DNA from: Acidaminococcaceae bacterium UBA2453
Lineage (GTDB): Bacteria > Bacillota > Negativicutes > Acidaminococcales > Acidaminococcaceae
Assembly: GCA_002342505.1 (NCBI GenBank)
Contig: DDQB01000111.1
Location: forward strand, 12,703 to 38,921
Reading direction: 5' to 3'
Length of the DNA: 26,219 nucleotides
Both the position numbers and the translations under genes were made by a program. Shown here in pieces: positions 16,005 through 23,782 of the stretch. Below the pieces are notes generated by a model. The model saw nothing but the letters and a program-made list of their open reading frames with translations. It was not told the DNA's origin and searched no databases. How positions within the stretch are numbered: the stretch's first letter is position 1; the number at the start of each line of letters is the position of its first letter.

Positions 16005-16952
16005 TTGGAAAATCAGTTTGTTGTTTTTTCAGATGGAGATTTGGAGTTAGATGTTAAGATAACTCCGGAGCAGGATACTGTGTGGTTAAGTGCTAACCAG
16101 ATGGCTGTGCTGTTTAGCAAAGACGAAAAAACAATTCGTAAGCATATTAACAACATATTTGCTGAAAACGAATTGGAAGCAGAGAACAACACGCAAAAAA
16201 TGCGTGTTGTTGGTGTAAAACAATCAGTAGCTTATTATAGTCTTGACGTTATTATCTCAGTGGGTTACCGTGTCAAATCCCAGCGCGGAATTGCATTTCG
16301 CAGATGGGCGAGCGGCGTGCTGAAGCAATATCTGCTGGCTGGATATGCCGTTAATGAGAAACGTCTGGCTGCCATGAACAAGGTTATACAGATACAGTCT
16401 GGAATCATTGCGGGAGCTGTGGGCATTAACGCAGCAGATGTTCTCAAAGTGATTCAGGAATATTCCAGGGCGTTGCAGTTGCTTGACGATTATGACCATC
16501 AGTGTGTCACGCATCCGGAAGGAACTGCATGCACGTATCGGCTTCAATATAATGAATGCATGGATTTGGTTCATCAGATGGATTTTGCTAAAGACTCCAC
16601 TATCTTTGGAACGGAAAAGGAGCCGGGCAAACTGGAAGGCATCCTTTCCGCAATCTATCAGAGCGCTTTCGGTCAGGATGTTTACCCAACTCTTGAAGAA
16701 AAAGCAGCAAATCTTTTGTATTTTATTATCAAGGATCATGCCTTTAATGACGGATGCAAACGAATCGGCGCTGCGCTGTTTTTACATTTCCTGAATAAAA
16801 ACGCGGCCCTTTACAGAAACGGAAAGCAAACAATCAACGAAAGTACTCTTGCCGCCATTACGTTGCTGGTTGCCGAATCGGATCCGAAGGAGAAAGATGT
16901 TATGGTTCAGATTATCATGAACTTTTTGAATTGGGAGACTGGCCCGTGCTGA
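16005..16952 (+). CDS. RhuM-Fic/DOC fusion protein
   Basis: The N-terminal ~170 residues match the RhuM virulence family: WLSANQMAVLFSKDEKTIRKHI is a helix-turn-helix-like core (read it as two abutting halves), followed by YYSLDVIISVGYRV and RGIAFRRWA. The C-terminal ~110 residues form a Fic/DOC fold with HAFNDGCKR, whose catalytic His is residue 245. Canonical Fic has HPFxxGNGR and Doc HxFxxGNKR; here the Asn is Cys, which may alter nucleotide handling. Fic domains usually AMPylate or phosphorylate targets. The TTG start is chosen because GAGGT (15995-15999) lies 5 bases upstream and no ATG is better placed. It is the first gene of a tight set with the small frame and the DUF1016 gene. Confidence 0.85.
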   Translation: MENQFVVFSDGDLELDVKITPEQDTVWLSANQMAVLFSKDEKTIRKHINNIFAENELEAENNTQKMRVVGVKQSVAYYSLDVIISVGYRVKSQRGIAFRRWASGVLKQYLLAGYAVNEKRLAAMNKVIQIQSGIIAGAVGINAADVLKVIQEYSRALQLLDDYDHQCVTHPEGTACTYRLQYNECMDLVHQMDFAKDSTIFGTEKEPGKLEGILSAIYQSAFGQDVYPTLEEKAANLLYFIIKDHAFNDGCKRIGAALFLHFLNKNAALYRNGKQTINESTLAAITLLVAESDPKEKDVMVQIIMNFLNWETGPC

Positions 16953-17110
16953 AATCTGAAAGACGTGAGTCGCAAAAGTTCAAAAAGCGTTACGGATCCC
17001 GGCGTCATAAAGTGCTGGGGATCAACAAGTTGATGCGAAAGAGAAAAGCATTGAAGGAAGAGAATAAGGCGAAACCTGAAACTGGTACTGTTGTTATTGC
17101 TTTTTTGTAA
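16946..17110 (+). CDS. Small, very basic 54-residue protein (unrecognised)
   Basis: A GTG-initiated frame overlaps the last 7 bases of the RhuM-Fic gene and ends 19 bases before the DUF1016 start. GGGAG at about 16932-16936 lies 9 bases upstream, suggesting translational coupling. The product is rich in Lys and Arg through its first 43 residues (SERRESQKFKKRYGSRRHK, then NKLMRKRKALKEENK) and ends in a hydrophobic tail, TGTVVIAFL. A basic helix followed by a short strand could bind nucleic acid or a partner. It may also be a chance open frame in an AT-rich gap. I do not recognise a family. Confidence 0.4.
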   Translation: MLKSERRESQKFKKRYGSRRHKVLGINKLMRKRKALKEENKAKPETGTVVIAFL

Positions 17111-17129
17111 ATGATAGGAAGTAAAGAAA

Positions 17130-18251
17130 ATGGTTCATAATATGATAGCTATTAAGTCAGATAAGGAATATCGTGAATGGATCGCTGAACTTAGTCAGCG
17201 GTATCAGAAATGCCAAATCAAGGCCGCTTCTTCTGTTAACCGGGAAATGTTATTGTTTTATTGGTCGTTAGGTCGAGATGTTGCGCAGATGAAAGCTAAA
17301 AGTCGGTGGGGAAGTGGATTTCTCCGCCAATTGAGCAGTGATTTAAAAGATGCGTTGCCAAATGTTAAAGGATTATCGTTTACAAATTTAGTATATATGG
17401 TTTATTTCTACAGGCTTTATCCGGATTTAGAAATTTATCCTCAACTTGGGGATAAAACGCAAGATGCAATTTATCCTCAACTTGGGGATAAATTGGAAAG
17501 CGACATCGCTAGAACCAATAATATGTTGTCGGAGTTTATTTTTTCAATTCCCTGGGGTCACCATAAATTAATTATTGATAAGTGTGGAAAAGATCAGGAC
17601 AAAGCAATTTTTTATGTACGGGAAACGATAAAAAATAACTGGTCTCGCGCTGTACTTCTTAATTGGCTTGATACAGATTTGTATGAGCGCCAGGGGAAAG
17701 CAGTTACCAACTTTTCTCTTACACTACCTGCTCCGCAAAGCGACTTGGCTCAGGAAATGACAAAAGATCCCTATAATTTTGATTTTTTATCTATCCGGGC
17801 ACGATATGATGAAAAAGAATTCAAAGATGCTTTGATGGAGAATGTACAACGCCTGCTTATGGAATTAGGTTCAGGTTTTGCTTTTGTAGGAAGAGAGTAC
17901 AGGTTGGTTGTTGGAAAGACAGAACAGTTTATTGATTTGCTTTTTTATAATTTCCAGCTTCATTGTTTTGTGGTCGTAGAAGTAAAGGTTTCTGATTTCG
18001 ATCCGCGCGATATGGGCCAGTTAAGCACTTATGTAGCTGCTGTTGACGGCATTTTGCGCAGCAAAACAGATGCTCAAACGATTGGGCTTTTAATCTGCAA
18101 AACAAAAGATAATGTACTGGCACAGTATGCCGCAAATGTTATAAAAGCTCCTGTCGGTATTTCAGAATATCAGCTTGCCAACTTGTTGAAGGAAGAATAT
18201 AAAGGAACATTGCCAACAATTGAAGAAATTGAAAGCGGGCTGAAAGAGTAA
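17130..18251 (+). CDS. DUF1016/YhcG-type PD-(D/E)XK nuclease domain protein
   Basis: The N-terminal DUF1016_N region (about residues 10-180) has the family's YWSLGRDVAQ, WGSGFLRQLSSDL and FSIPWGHHKLIIDKC elements. The C-terminal domain is a PD-(D/E)XK nuclease fold: Asp269 (QFIDLLFYN), Glu284 and Lys286 (VVEVKV) form the metal-binding core, with GQLSTYV further on. The family resembles Holliday-junction resolvase-type nucleases and is frequent in restriction and defence islands. The 373-residue length is normal. A 36-base period repeat in the gene duplicates IYPQLGDK. An AGGAA site at 17116-17120 supports the ATG. It closes the AT-rich block. Confidence 0.9.
   Translation: MVHNMIAIKSDKEYREWIAELSQRYQKCQIKAASSVNREMLLFYWSLGRDVAQMKAKSRWGSGFLRQLSSDLKDALPNVKGLSFTNLVYMVYFYRLYPDLEIYPQLGDKTQDAIYPQLGDKLESDIARTNNMLSEFIFSIPWGHHKLIIDKCGKDQDKAIFYVRETIKNNWSRAVLLNWLDTDLYERQGKAVTNFSLTLPAPQSDLAQEMTKDPYNFDFLSIRARYDEKEFKDALMENVQRLLMELGSGFAFVGREYRLVVGKTEQFIDLLFYNFQLHCFVVVEVKVSDFDPRDMGQLSTYVAAVDGILRSKTDAQTIGLLICKTKDNVLAQYAANVIKAPVGISEYQLANLLKEEYKGTLPTIEEIESGLKE
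17432..17492 (+). repeat. In-frame direct repeat within the DUF1016 gene
   Basis: Two identical 25-base copies, at 17432-17456 and 17468-17492, are offset by 36 bases (12 codons) and encode IYPQLGDK twice. Each copy also contains the inverted pair TTATCC ... GGATAA. The repeat lies in the variable linker between the family's conserved N-terminal helices and FSIPWGHH. Confidence 0.9.
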
Positions 18252-18288
18252 TGAATTGGTGTGATTCTTATACAGTAATTTATTGTTA

Positions 18289-18297
18289 TGGTATGAA
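18289..18297 (+). promoter_or_regulatory. Possible extended -10 upstream of the MBL-fold gene
   Basis: TGGTATGAA resembles an extended -10 and would place initiation about 10 bases before the ATG at 18314. No -35 is evident. Without it, the MBL/ligA genes would depend on read-through from the AT-rich block. Confidence 0.25.
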
Positions 18298-18313
18298 TCA
18301 AAGGTGAGACGGC

Positions 18314-19105
18314 ATGAAAATTACAACATTGATGGAAAACACGCCCCGGGCAGATTGTTATGCCGCGGAGCATGGGTTGAGCCTTTTTATTGAAACAAAA
18401 ACCAAAAATATATTGTTTGATTCCGGGCCTTCAGAAGCCTTTGCAGACAATGCGGAGAAGCTGGGTGTGGACTTGGGAAAAACGGACATCGCAATCCTGT
18501 CTCACGGGCATTACGACCACAGCGGCGGGCTGCTGCGCTTTTTGCAGCTCAATGATAAAGCGCCTGTGTATATGCAGAAGGATGCCTTTGAAGCACATTT
18601 TAACAACCAAATGAAAGATATCGGCGTGGATCCGTCATTGCAAAAGTCAGACCGTATCGTGTTTACGGACGGACAGCGGAAATTAGCAGAGGGCATTACG
18701 CTGTTCACCTGTAACGGGGAAAAGCTGATACGCCCCATTGAGACCAACGGCATGACGGTGAAGCGGGACGGCGTTCTTCTTCCGGAGGATTTCCGTCATG
18801 AACAGTATCTGCTGATTGAAGAAGAAGGGCGGCGTTATCTTTTCAGCGGCTGCTCTCATAAGGGCATTATCAATATCACAAACTGGTTCCGCCCGGACGT
18901 GCTGGTAGGAGGGTTTCATTTTATGGGCGTGAGTCTGGACGAAGCAGGAAAAGCGTTTTTGTCGGAAGCGGCGGAAACTCTTTGCGCGTTTGACACGGTG
19001 TATTATACCGGCCACTGCACCGGTGTTGAGCAGTATGAATTTATGAAACAGTTGATGGGGGACAGGCTGCATTATATTTCATCCGGCAGCGTAGTGGAAG
19101 TATGA
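18314..19105 (+). CDS. MBL-fold metallohydrolase (dihydropterin synthase-like subfamily)
   Basis: This is a cytosolic metallo-beta-lactamase-fold protein of 263 residues. The metal site HGHYDHSGG is present at His64, His66, Asp68 and His69, with further ligands likely in FSGCSHKGI (near residue 180) and YTGHCTGV (near residue 240). These motifs and the length match proteins annotated as 7,8-dihydropterin-6-yl-methyl-4-(beta-D-ribofuranosyl)aminobenzene 5'-phosphate synthase, a function shown in archaea and usually unproven in bacteria. AAGGTGAG precedes the ATG. Composition returns to that of the housekeeping genes. ligA begins 36 bases after the stop, so the two may be cotranscribed. Confidence 0.85.
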   Translation: MKITTLMENTPRADCYAAEHGLSLFIETKTKNILFDSGPSEAFADNAEKLGVDLGKTDIAILSHGHYDHSGGLLRFLQLNDKAPVYMQKDAFEAHFNNQMKDIGVDPSLQKSDRIVFTDGQRKLAEGITLFTCNGEKLIRPIETNGMTVKRDGVLLPEDFRHEQYLLIEEEGRRYLFSGCSHKGIINITNWFRPDVLVGGFHFMGVSLDEAGKAFLSEAAETLCAFDTVYYTGHCTGVEQYEFMKQLMGDRLHYISSGSVVEV

Positions 19106-19141
19106 AGGGAATTTGGAATGGGTTGGAGCAGGTAAAAAAGT

Positions 19142-21379
19142 ATGGAAGAAAAAAACACGATCCAATACAAGGCGGCGGAACTGAAAGACGGCGAAAGTAA
19201 AGAGTCCCTGCTGCGGGAGGCAGATGCCCTGCGCACGCAGATCCGTCATCATGAATACCAGTATTATGTGCTGGACGCGCCGGAAATCAGCGATGCGGAT
19301 TATGACGCGCTGACAAACCGGCTGCGTTCCATTGAGGCGCGTTATCCGGAAGAAGTGCCGCCGGATTCGCCCACGCGGCGTCCGGGAGGCTATGTGGCGC
19401 CGGGCTTTACCCAGGTGAAACACATGGTTCCCATGTTGAGCCTGGGCAATGTGTATAATGCCGGGGAGATGGCAGACTTTGACCAGCGGGTGCGGAGCCT
19501 GCTGCCACAGGGAACCGAAGTAAGCTACGTGCTGGAACCGAAGATCGACGGGCTGGCCTGCAGCCTGGTTTATGAAAACGGCTGGCTGGTGCGGGCTGCT
19601 ACCCGTGGCGACGGGGAAGTGGGAGAAAATGTAACCGCCAATGTGCGGGCCATCAAGTCCATCCCGCAGCGGCTTCGTGTTCCGGAAGGAGAAGAGATGC
19701 CGGAACTGCTGGACGTGCGGGGGGAAGTCTATATGTCCCGGGAAGCTTTTCTGCGTCTTAACGAAGAGCGGGTGGAAGCAGGGGAAGCGGAATTTGCCAA
19801 TCCCCGGAATGCGGCGGCCGGCAGCCTGCGGCAGCTGGATCCGGCAGTGACGGCGAAGCGCACCCTCAGTTTTTTTGCCTATTACCTGGTGGGGCCGGAG
19901 GAACCGGAGACCCAGGAAGCATGCCTGCGAAGGCTGGAACAGTTAGGTTTTACCACACCGGAACACTGGTGCGTGGCCCATACAAAAGAAGATATTTTGC
20001 GTTTTATTGACGAGCATGACCGGCGTCGCCGGGATTTGGCCTACGATACGGACGGTGCGGTGGCCAAGGTGAACGCGGTGTGGCAGCAGCGCCTGCTGGG
20101 CGCTACGGGAAAAGATCCCCGCTGGGCTATTGCGTACAAATATCCGCCGGAGCAGGCCCGGACGAAGCTGAAAGATATTGTGATCCAGGTGGGACGCACC
20201 GGCGTGCTGACCCCGGCGGCGGTGCTGGAACCGGTGAAACTGTCCGGCAGTACCGTAAGCCGCGCAACGCTTCACAACGAAGATTTTATTTTGGAAAAAG
20301 ATATACGCATCGGGGATACGGTGGTGATCAACAAGGCGGCGGAAATTATCCCGGAAGTGCTTTCTGTTGTTAAAGAACTGCGGCCGGAGGGCGCGGTTCC
20401 CTTTGTGATGCCGGAGGAGTGCCCGGAATGCGGTTGGGCTGTGGCAAGGAAAGAGGGGGAAGCGGCTTATCGCTGTACCAATCCCCACTGTCCCGCCCTG
20501 GGCAGGGAAGGGCTGATCCATTTTGCTTCCCGGGACGCCATGGACATTGAAGGCTGCGGGCCGGCGGTAATCAATCAGCTGCTGGACGCGGAGCTGGTGA
20601 AGAACCCCGCGGATCTGTACAATCTGACAGAAGAACAGCTACTGACGCTGGACCGGATGGGGAAAAAATCGGCGGACAACCTGCTGAAGGCTATTGAAAA
20701 AAGCAAGCAGCAGGGGCTGGACAAGCTGCTGTTCGCTCTTGGCATCCGGCATGTAGGAGCCAAGGGAGGAAGGCTTCTTGCCCTGCAGTATAAAAATATG
20801 GATGCGCTGATGGCGGCTTCGGCAAAAGAAAAGGGCGCGGAAGAGCTGGCAGCCATTAAAGATATTGGCCCGGTGATTGCGGAAAGCGTGGTAACCTGGT
20901 TTGCCAATCCGCTAAATCAGGAACTGGTGTCCCGGCTGAAAGCGGCGGGACTGGATATGGAAATGCAGACGCAGGAAGTGAATGAGTCCCATCCCTTTTA
21001 CGGAAAAACCATGGTGTTTACGGGAACGCTGCCCACGCTGGACAGGGCTACCGCCCAGACCATGGCCCAGGATGTGGGGGCGAAGGTCAGCGGCAGCGTC
21101 AGCAAAAAAACCGATTACGTGGTGGCCGGGGCCGAAGCGGGCAGCAAGCTGGAAAAAGCGCGGACCCTGGGCGTGACGGTGATCGATGAAGCGGAATTTC
21201 TGCGGCTGCTGGGAGAAAAACCGGAACCGGCTGAAGCAATGAAAGATTCCGTCCCGGCTACAAGACCGGAGCCGGAAGAACGCGTTGCCGGGGAAGGTAA
21301 AAATTCCAATCAGGGAAAAAATGTTTCGGCAATAGAAGAAGGAAATCTGTTTGCTGACTGGGAGGGAGACAATCCATGA
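19142..21379 (+). CDS. ligA: NAD-dependent DNA ligase
   Basis: LigA seals nicks in replication and repair with NAD+ as adenylate donor. The Ia domain has HHEYQYYVLDAPEISDADYD-type residues (about 35-55) that bind NMN. The adenylated lysine is Lys134 in LEPKIDGLA. The OB fold contains GRTGVLTPAA, the zinc finger begins at Cys427 (CPECG ... RCTNPHCPA), HhH motifs follow (for example MGKKSADNLL), and a BRCT domain lies at about 617-692. A further ~52 polar residues rich in Glu, Pro and Lys extend beyond the BRCT end, giving 745 residues against about 670 usually. The lipoprotein gene overlaps its stop by 4 bases (ATGA). Confidence 0.97.
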   Translation: MEEKNTIQYKAAELKDGESKESLLREADALRTQIRHHEYQYYVLDAPEISDADYDALTNRLRSIEARYPEEVPPDSPTRRPGGYVAPGFTQVKHMVPMLSLGNVYNAGEMADFDQRVRSLLPQGTEVSYVLEPKIDGLACSLVYENGWLVRAATRGDGEVGENVTANVRAIKSIPQRLRVPEGEEMPELLDVRGEVYMSREAFLRLNEERVEAGEAEFANPRNAAAGSLRQLDPAVTAKRTLSFFAYYLVGPEEPETQEACLRRLEQLGFTTPEHWCVAHTKEDILRFIDEHDRRRRDLAYDTDGAVAKVNAVWQQRLLGATGKDPRWAIAYKYPPEQARTKLKDIVIQVGRTGVLTPAAVLEPVKLSGSTVSRATLHNEDFILEKDIRIGDTVVINKAAEIIPEVLSVVKELRPEGAVPFVMPEECPECGWAVARKEGEAAYRCTNPHCPALGREGLIHFASRDAMDIEGCGPAVINQLLDAELVKNPADLYNLTEEQLLTLDRMGKKSADNLLKAIEKSKQQGLDKLLFALGIRHVGAKGGRLLALQYKNMDALMAASAKEKGAEELAAIKDIGPVIAESVVTWFANPLNQELVSRLKAAGLDMEMQTQEVNESHPFYGKTMVFTGTLPTLDRATAQTMAQDVGAKVSGSVSKKTDYVVAGAEAGSKLEKARTLGVTVIDEAEFLRLLGEKPEPAEAMKDSVPATRPEPEERVAGEGKNSNQGKNVSAIEEGNLFADWEGDNP

Positions 21380-21879
21380 AAAAAATTTTGAAATGGATCG
21401 CTCTCTGCGTGATTTTTGTTTTGTGCGTCAGCGGTTGCGGTATTTTAAAAACAGTTACGGAAGATCCCTATGTGGGAAACTGGATCGGCATCGTAAAAGT
21501 GCCGGGTATGGGGAATGCGCTGCTGCGTGTGAATATTGAACCGGCGGAAGAGGAACGGTATCGCGTCCATGCTACGGCGGAAAACTATCAGCGGGTACAG
21601 ACGGAAGGGGAAAACGCTTCGGAAAGTAATGAATTTGTGTGGCAGACCGGGGCTGAATTGCGTTTTACGGGGCAGCTGGAAAGCGATACGCTGCAGCTGA
21701 ACCGGATGATGCACCTGAGCCTGATGCTGAGCAAAGCTACCGGAAAGCTGCGATTCCCGGACGGAACCGAGATCAGTCGTGATACCGGGAAAGAATACCC
21801 GGCGATGAAAGAAGAATTGCGCAAAGAGATGCATGAAAAATTTCCGGAAGCAGTCTTCCGGGATAAAAAAGCACAGTGA
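21376..21879 (+). CDS. Small predicted lipoprotein
   Basis: The 167-residue protein begins with KKILKWIALCVIF and a hydrophobic stretch ending in the lipobox VSGC, with Cys21 as the lipidated residue. The mature part has WIGIVKVPGMGNALLRVNI, repeating beta-type strands (ELRFTGQLESDTLQL) and a charged helical C terminus. This suggests a small beta-barrel resembling lipocalin-like or META-type domains, though I do not recognise a family. The ATG overlaps the ligA stop (ATGA), so translation is coupled. A lipoprotein gene after ligA recalls the yerH position in Bacillus, but no homology can be claimed from sequence here. Confidence 0.85.
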   Translation: MKKILKWIALCVIFVLCVSGCGILKTVTEDPYVGNWIGIVKVPGMGNALLRVNIEPAEEERYRVHATAENYQRVQTEGENASESNEFVWQTGAELRFTGQLESDTLQLNRMMHLSLMLSKATGKLRFPDGTEISRDTGKEYPAMKEELRKEMHEKFPEAVFRDKKAQ

Positions 21880-21950
21880 GTGATGCAAAATGGTAATTTG
21901 AAATAAATCTGTGAAAAAGAGGTATGGGATTTCCTCTTATAAATAAATTG

Positions 21951-21959
21951 TGATATAAT
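21951..21959 (+). promoter_or_regulatory. Extended -10 promoter for gatCAB
   Basis: TGATATAAT is a perfect extended -10. The -35 region (TTCCTC at 21931-21936) is poor. Initiation near 21966 leaves a leader of about 48 bases before gatC. A weak inverted pair, AAGAGG (21917-21922) and CCTCTT (21933-21938), lies just upstream. Confidence 0.6.
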
Positions 21960-22013
21960 AACATGTATGTTTTTTCAGGCGTAATGCTTAATGAATATTA
22001 GGATGGTGAAAAC

Positions 22014-22301
22014 ATGAAAGTAACGGAAAAAGATGTTAAATACATCGCGGCCCTTTCCCGGCTGGAAATTTCCGAATCGGAAATGCCCAAATTTACGGAA
22101 CAGTTCAACCAGATTCTGAACTATGCGGATATTCTGGAAAAGGTAGATACCACAGGTATCGAACCTACCTTCAGTATTCTGCCGCTGTACAACGTGCTGC
22201 GGGAAGATGAACCCCGGCCCGGCGTTACCCACGAAGAAGCGCTGGAAAATGCGCCGGCAGTACACAACGACGGATTCAAAGTTCCGCGTGTTATTGAATA
22301 A
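22014..22301 (+). CDS. gatC: Asp-tRNA(Asn)/Glu-tRNA(Gln) amidotransferase subunit C
   Basis: GatC is the small stabilising subunit that wraps around GatA and GatB in the transamidosome. The 95-residue length and the sequence KDVKYIAALSRLEISESE, with NQILNYADILEKVDTTGIEPT near the middle (a conserved helix followed by the GIEPT turn), are diagnostic. An AGGATGG ribosome site precedes the ATG. gatA begins 14 bases after its stop, forming the usual gatCAB order. Confidence 0.96.
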   Translation: MKVTEKDVKYIAALSRLEISESEMPKFTEQFNQILNYADILEKVDTTGIEPTFSILPLYNVLREDEPRPGVTHEEALENAPAVHNDGFKVPRVIE

Positions 22302-22315
22302 GGGAGGCAAGGACT

Positions 22316-23782
22316 GTGAAGTTATACGAAAGCACCGTTCATGAACTGCATGAACAACTGCAGAATAAACAGCTCAGCTCCGTGGAGCTGACGAAAGCGG
22401 TTTATGACCGCATTGACGAAGTGGAAGAGCAGATCGGCGCCTACGTGACGCTGGATAAGGAGAACGCCCTGGCCCAGGCTGCGAAAGTGGATGCCATGAT
22501 TGCCGCCGGGGAAACGGTAAAGCCTCTGGCCGGTATTCCTGGCGCTATCAAAGATAACATCAGCACCAAAGGACTGCGCACTACCTGTTCCTCCCATATT
22601 CTGGACAATTTTATCCCGGTGTATGACGCCCATGTTATCGCCAATCTGCGCAAGGACGAAACCATTTTCCTGGGCAAGACCAACATGGACGAATTCGCCA
22701 TGGGTTCCACCACGGAAACTTCGTACATGAAGAAGACCCATAACGCATGGAACCTGGACTGTGTACCCGGCGGTTCTTCCGGCGGCAGTGCGGCAGCCAT
22801 TGCAGCCGGCGAAGCCATCTGGTCTTTAGGCTCCGATACCGGCGGATCCATCCGCCAGCCGGCATCCTTCAACGGCGTGGTTGGTATTAAACCGACTTAT
22901 GGCCGTGTGTCCCGTTACGGCTGCGTTGCATTCGCGTCCTCTTTGGACCAGATCGGACCTATCACCCGCGATGTAACCGACGCGGCTATCGTATTGAATA
23001 CCATCTGCGGCGTAGACGCCCATGATTCCACCTCCCTGCCGGTGGATGTGCCCGACTTTACCAAAGCCCTACGGCAGGACGTGAAAGGCCTGCGCATCGG
23101 TCTGCCGAAAGAATATTTTGGCGAAGGCATCGATCCGAAAGTAAAAGCACAAATCATGCTGGCGGTAGAAAAATATAAAGAACTGGGCGCTGAGATCGTA
23201 GAAGTTTCCCTGCCCCATACGGAATATGCCGTTATCACTTACTACATCATCGCCCCGGCGGAAGCTTCCGCCAACCTGGCACGGTATGACGGCGTGCGGT
23301 ACGGTTACCGCAACAAAGACGCCAAGAGCGCGCCGGAAATGACAAAGCTGAGCCGCACCGAAGGATTCGGCAGCGAAGTAAAACGCCGTATCATGCTGGG
23401 AACTTATGTATTAAGCTCCGGGTATTACGATGCGTACTATAAGAAAGCCATGCAGGTTCGTACACTGATCCGCAAAGACTTTGACGAAGTCTTCCAGAAG
23501 GTGGACGTGTTGCTGACGCCTACTTCGCCTGTTACTGCGTATCCGCTGGACGGTAAGATGGATCCGCTGGCAATTTACATGCTGGACGTTACCACCATTC
23601 CCGTGAACATGGCGGGGCTGCCGGGCATTTCCATTCCCTGCGGCTTTGCGGACGGCATGCCTGTGGGCCTGCAGCTGATCGGCAAGGCGTTGGATGAAGA
23701 GACACTGCTGCGTGCGGCTTACACCTTTGAACAGGCTACGGAATTTCATAAAGCAGTAGCGCCTTTGGGAGGTAACAAATAA
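22316..23782 (+). CDS. gatA: Asp-tRNA(Asn)/Glu-tRNA(Gln) amidotransferase subunit A
   Basis: GatA is the amidase that releases ammonia from glutamine for GatB. The amidase-signature triad falls exactly at the positions known from characterised GatA: Lys79 (AIKDNI), Ser154 (GGSSGGSAA) and Ser178 (DTGGSIRQPA). The 488-residue length is typical. The start is GTG, with GGGAGGCAAGGA just upstream. Its stop overlaps the gatB start (TAATG). Confidence 0.97.
   Translation: MKLYESTVHELHEQLQNKQLSSVELTKAVYDRIDEVEEQIGAYVTLDKENALAQAAKVDAMIAAGETVKPLAGIPGAIKDNISTKGLRTTCSSHILDNFIPVYDAHVIANLRKDETIFLGKTNMDEFAMGSTTETSYMKKTHNAWNLDCVPGGSSGGSAAAIAAGEAIWSLGSDTGGSIRQPASFNGVVGIKPTYGRVSRYGCVAFASSLDQIGPITRDVTDAAIVLNTICGVDAHDSTSLPVDVPDFTKALRQDVKGLRIGLPKEYFGEGIDPKVKAQIMLAVEKYKELGAEIVEVSLPHTEYAVITYYIIAPAEASANLARYDGVRYGYRNKDAKSAPEMTKLSRTEGFGSEVKRRIMLGTYVLSSGYYDAYYKKAMQVRTLIRKDFDEVFQKVDVLLTPTSPVTAYPLDGKMDPLAIYMLDVTTIPVNMAGLPGISIPCGFADGMPVGLQLIGKALDEETLLRAAYTFEQATEFHKAVAPLGGNK

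Noticed and set aside
17432..17492. CRISPR-like repeat
   Set aside because: Only two copies exist, they are in frame inside a conserved gene, and the 11-base spacing is far too short for spacers.
12009..18313. Integrase, transposase or attachment repeats flanking the AT-rich block
   Set aside because: No recombinase gene, tRNA or matching flanking repeats could be found by eye at either boundary.
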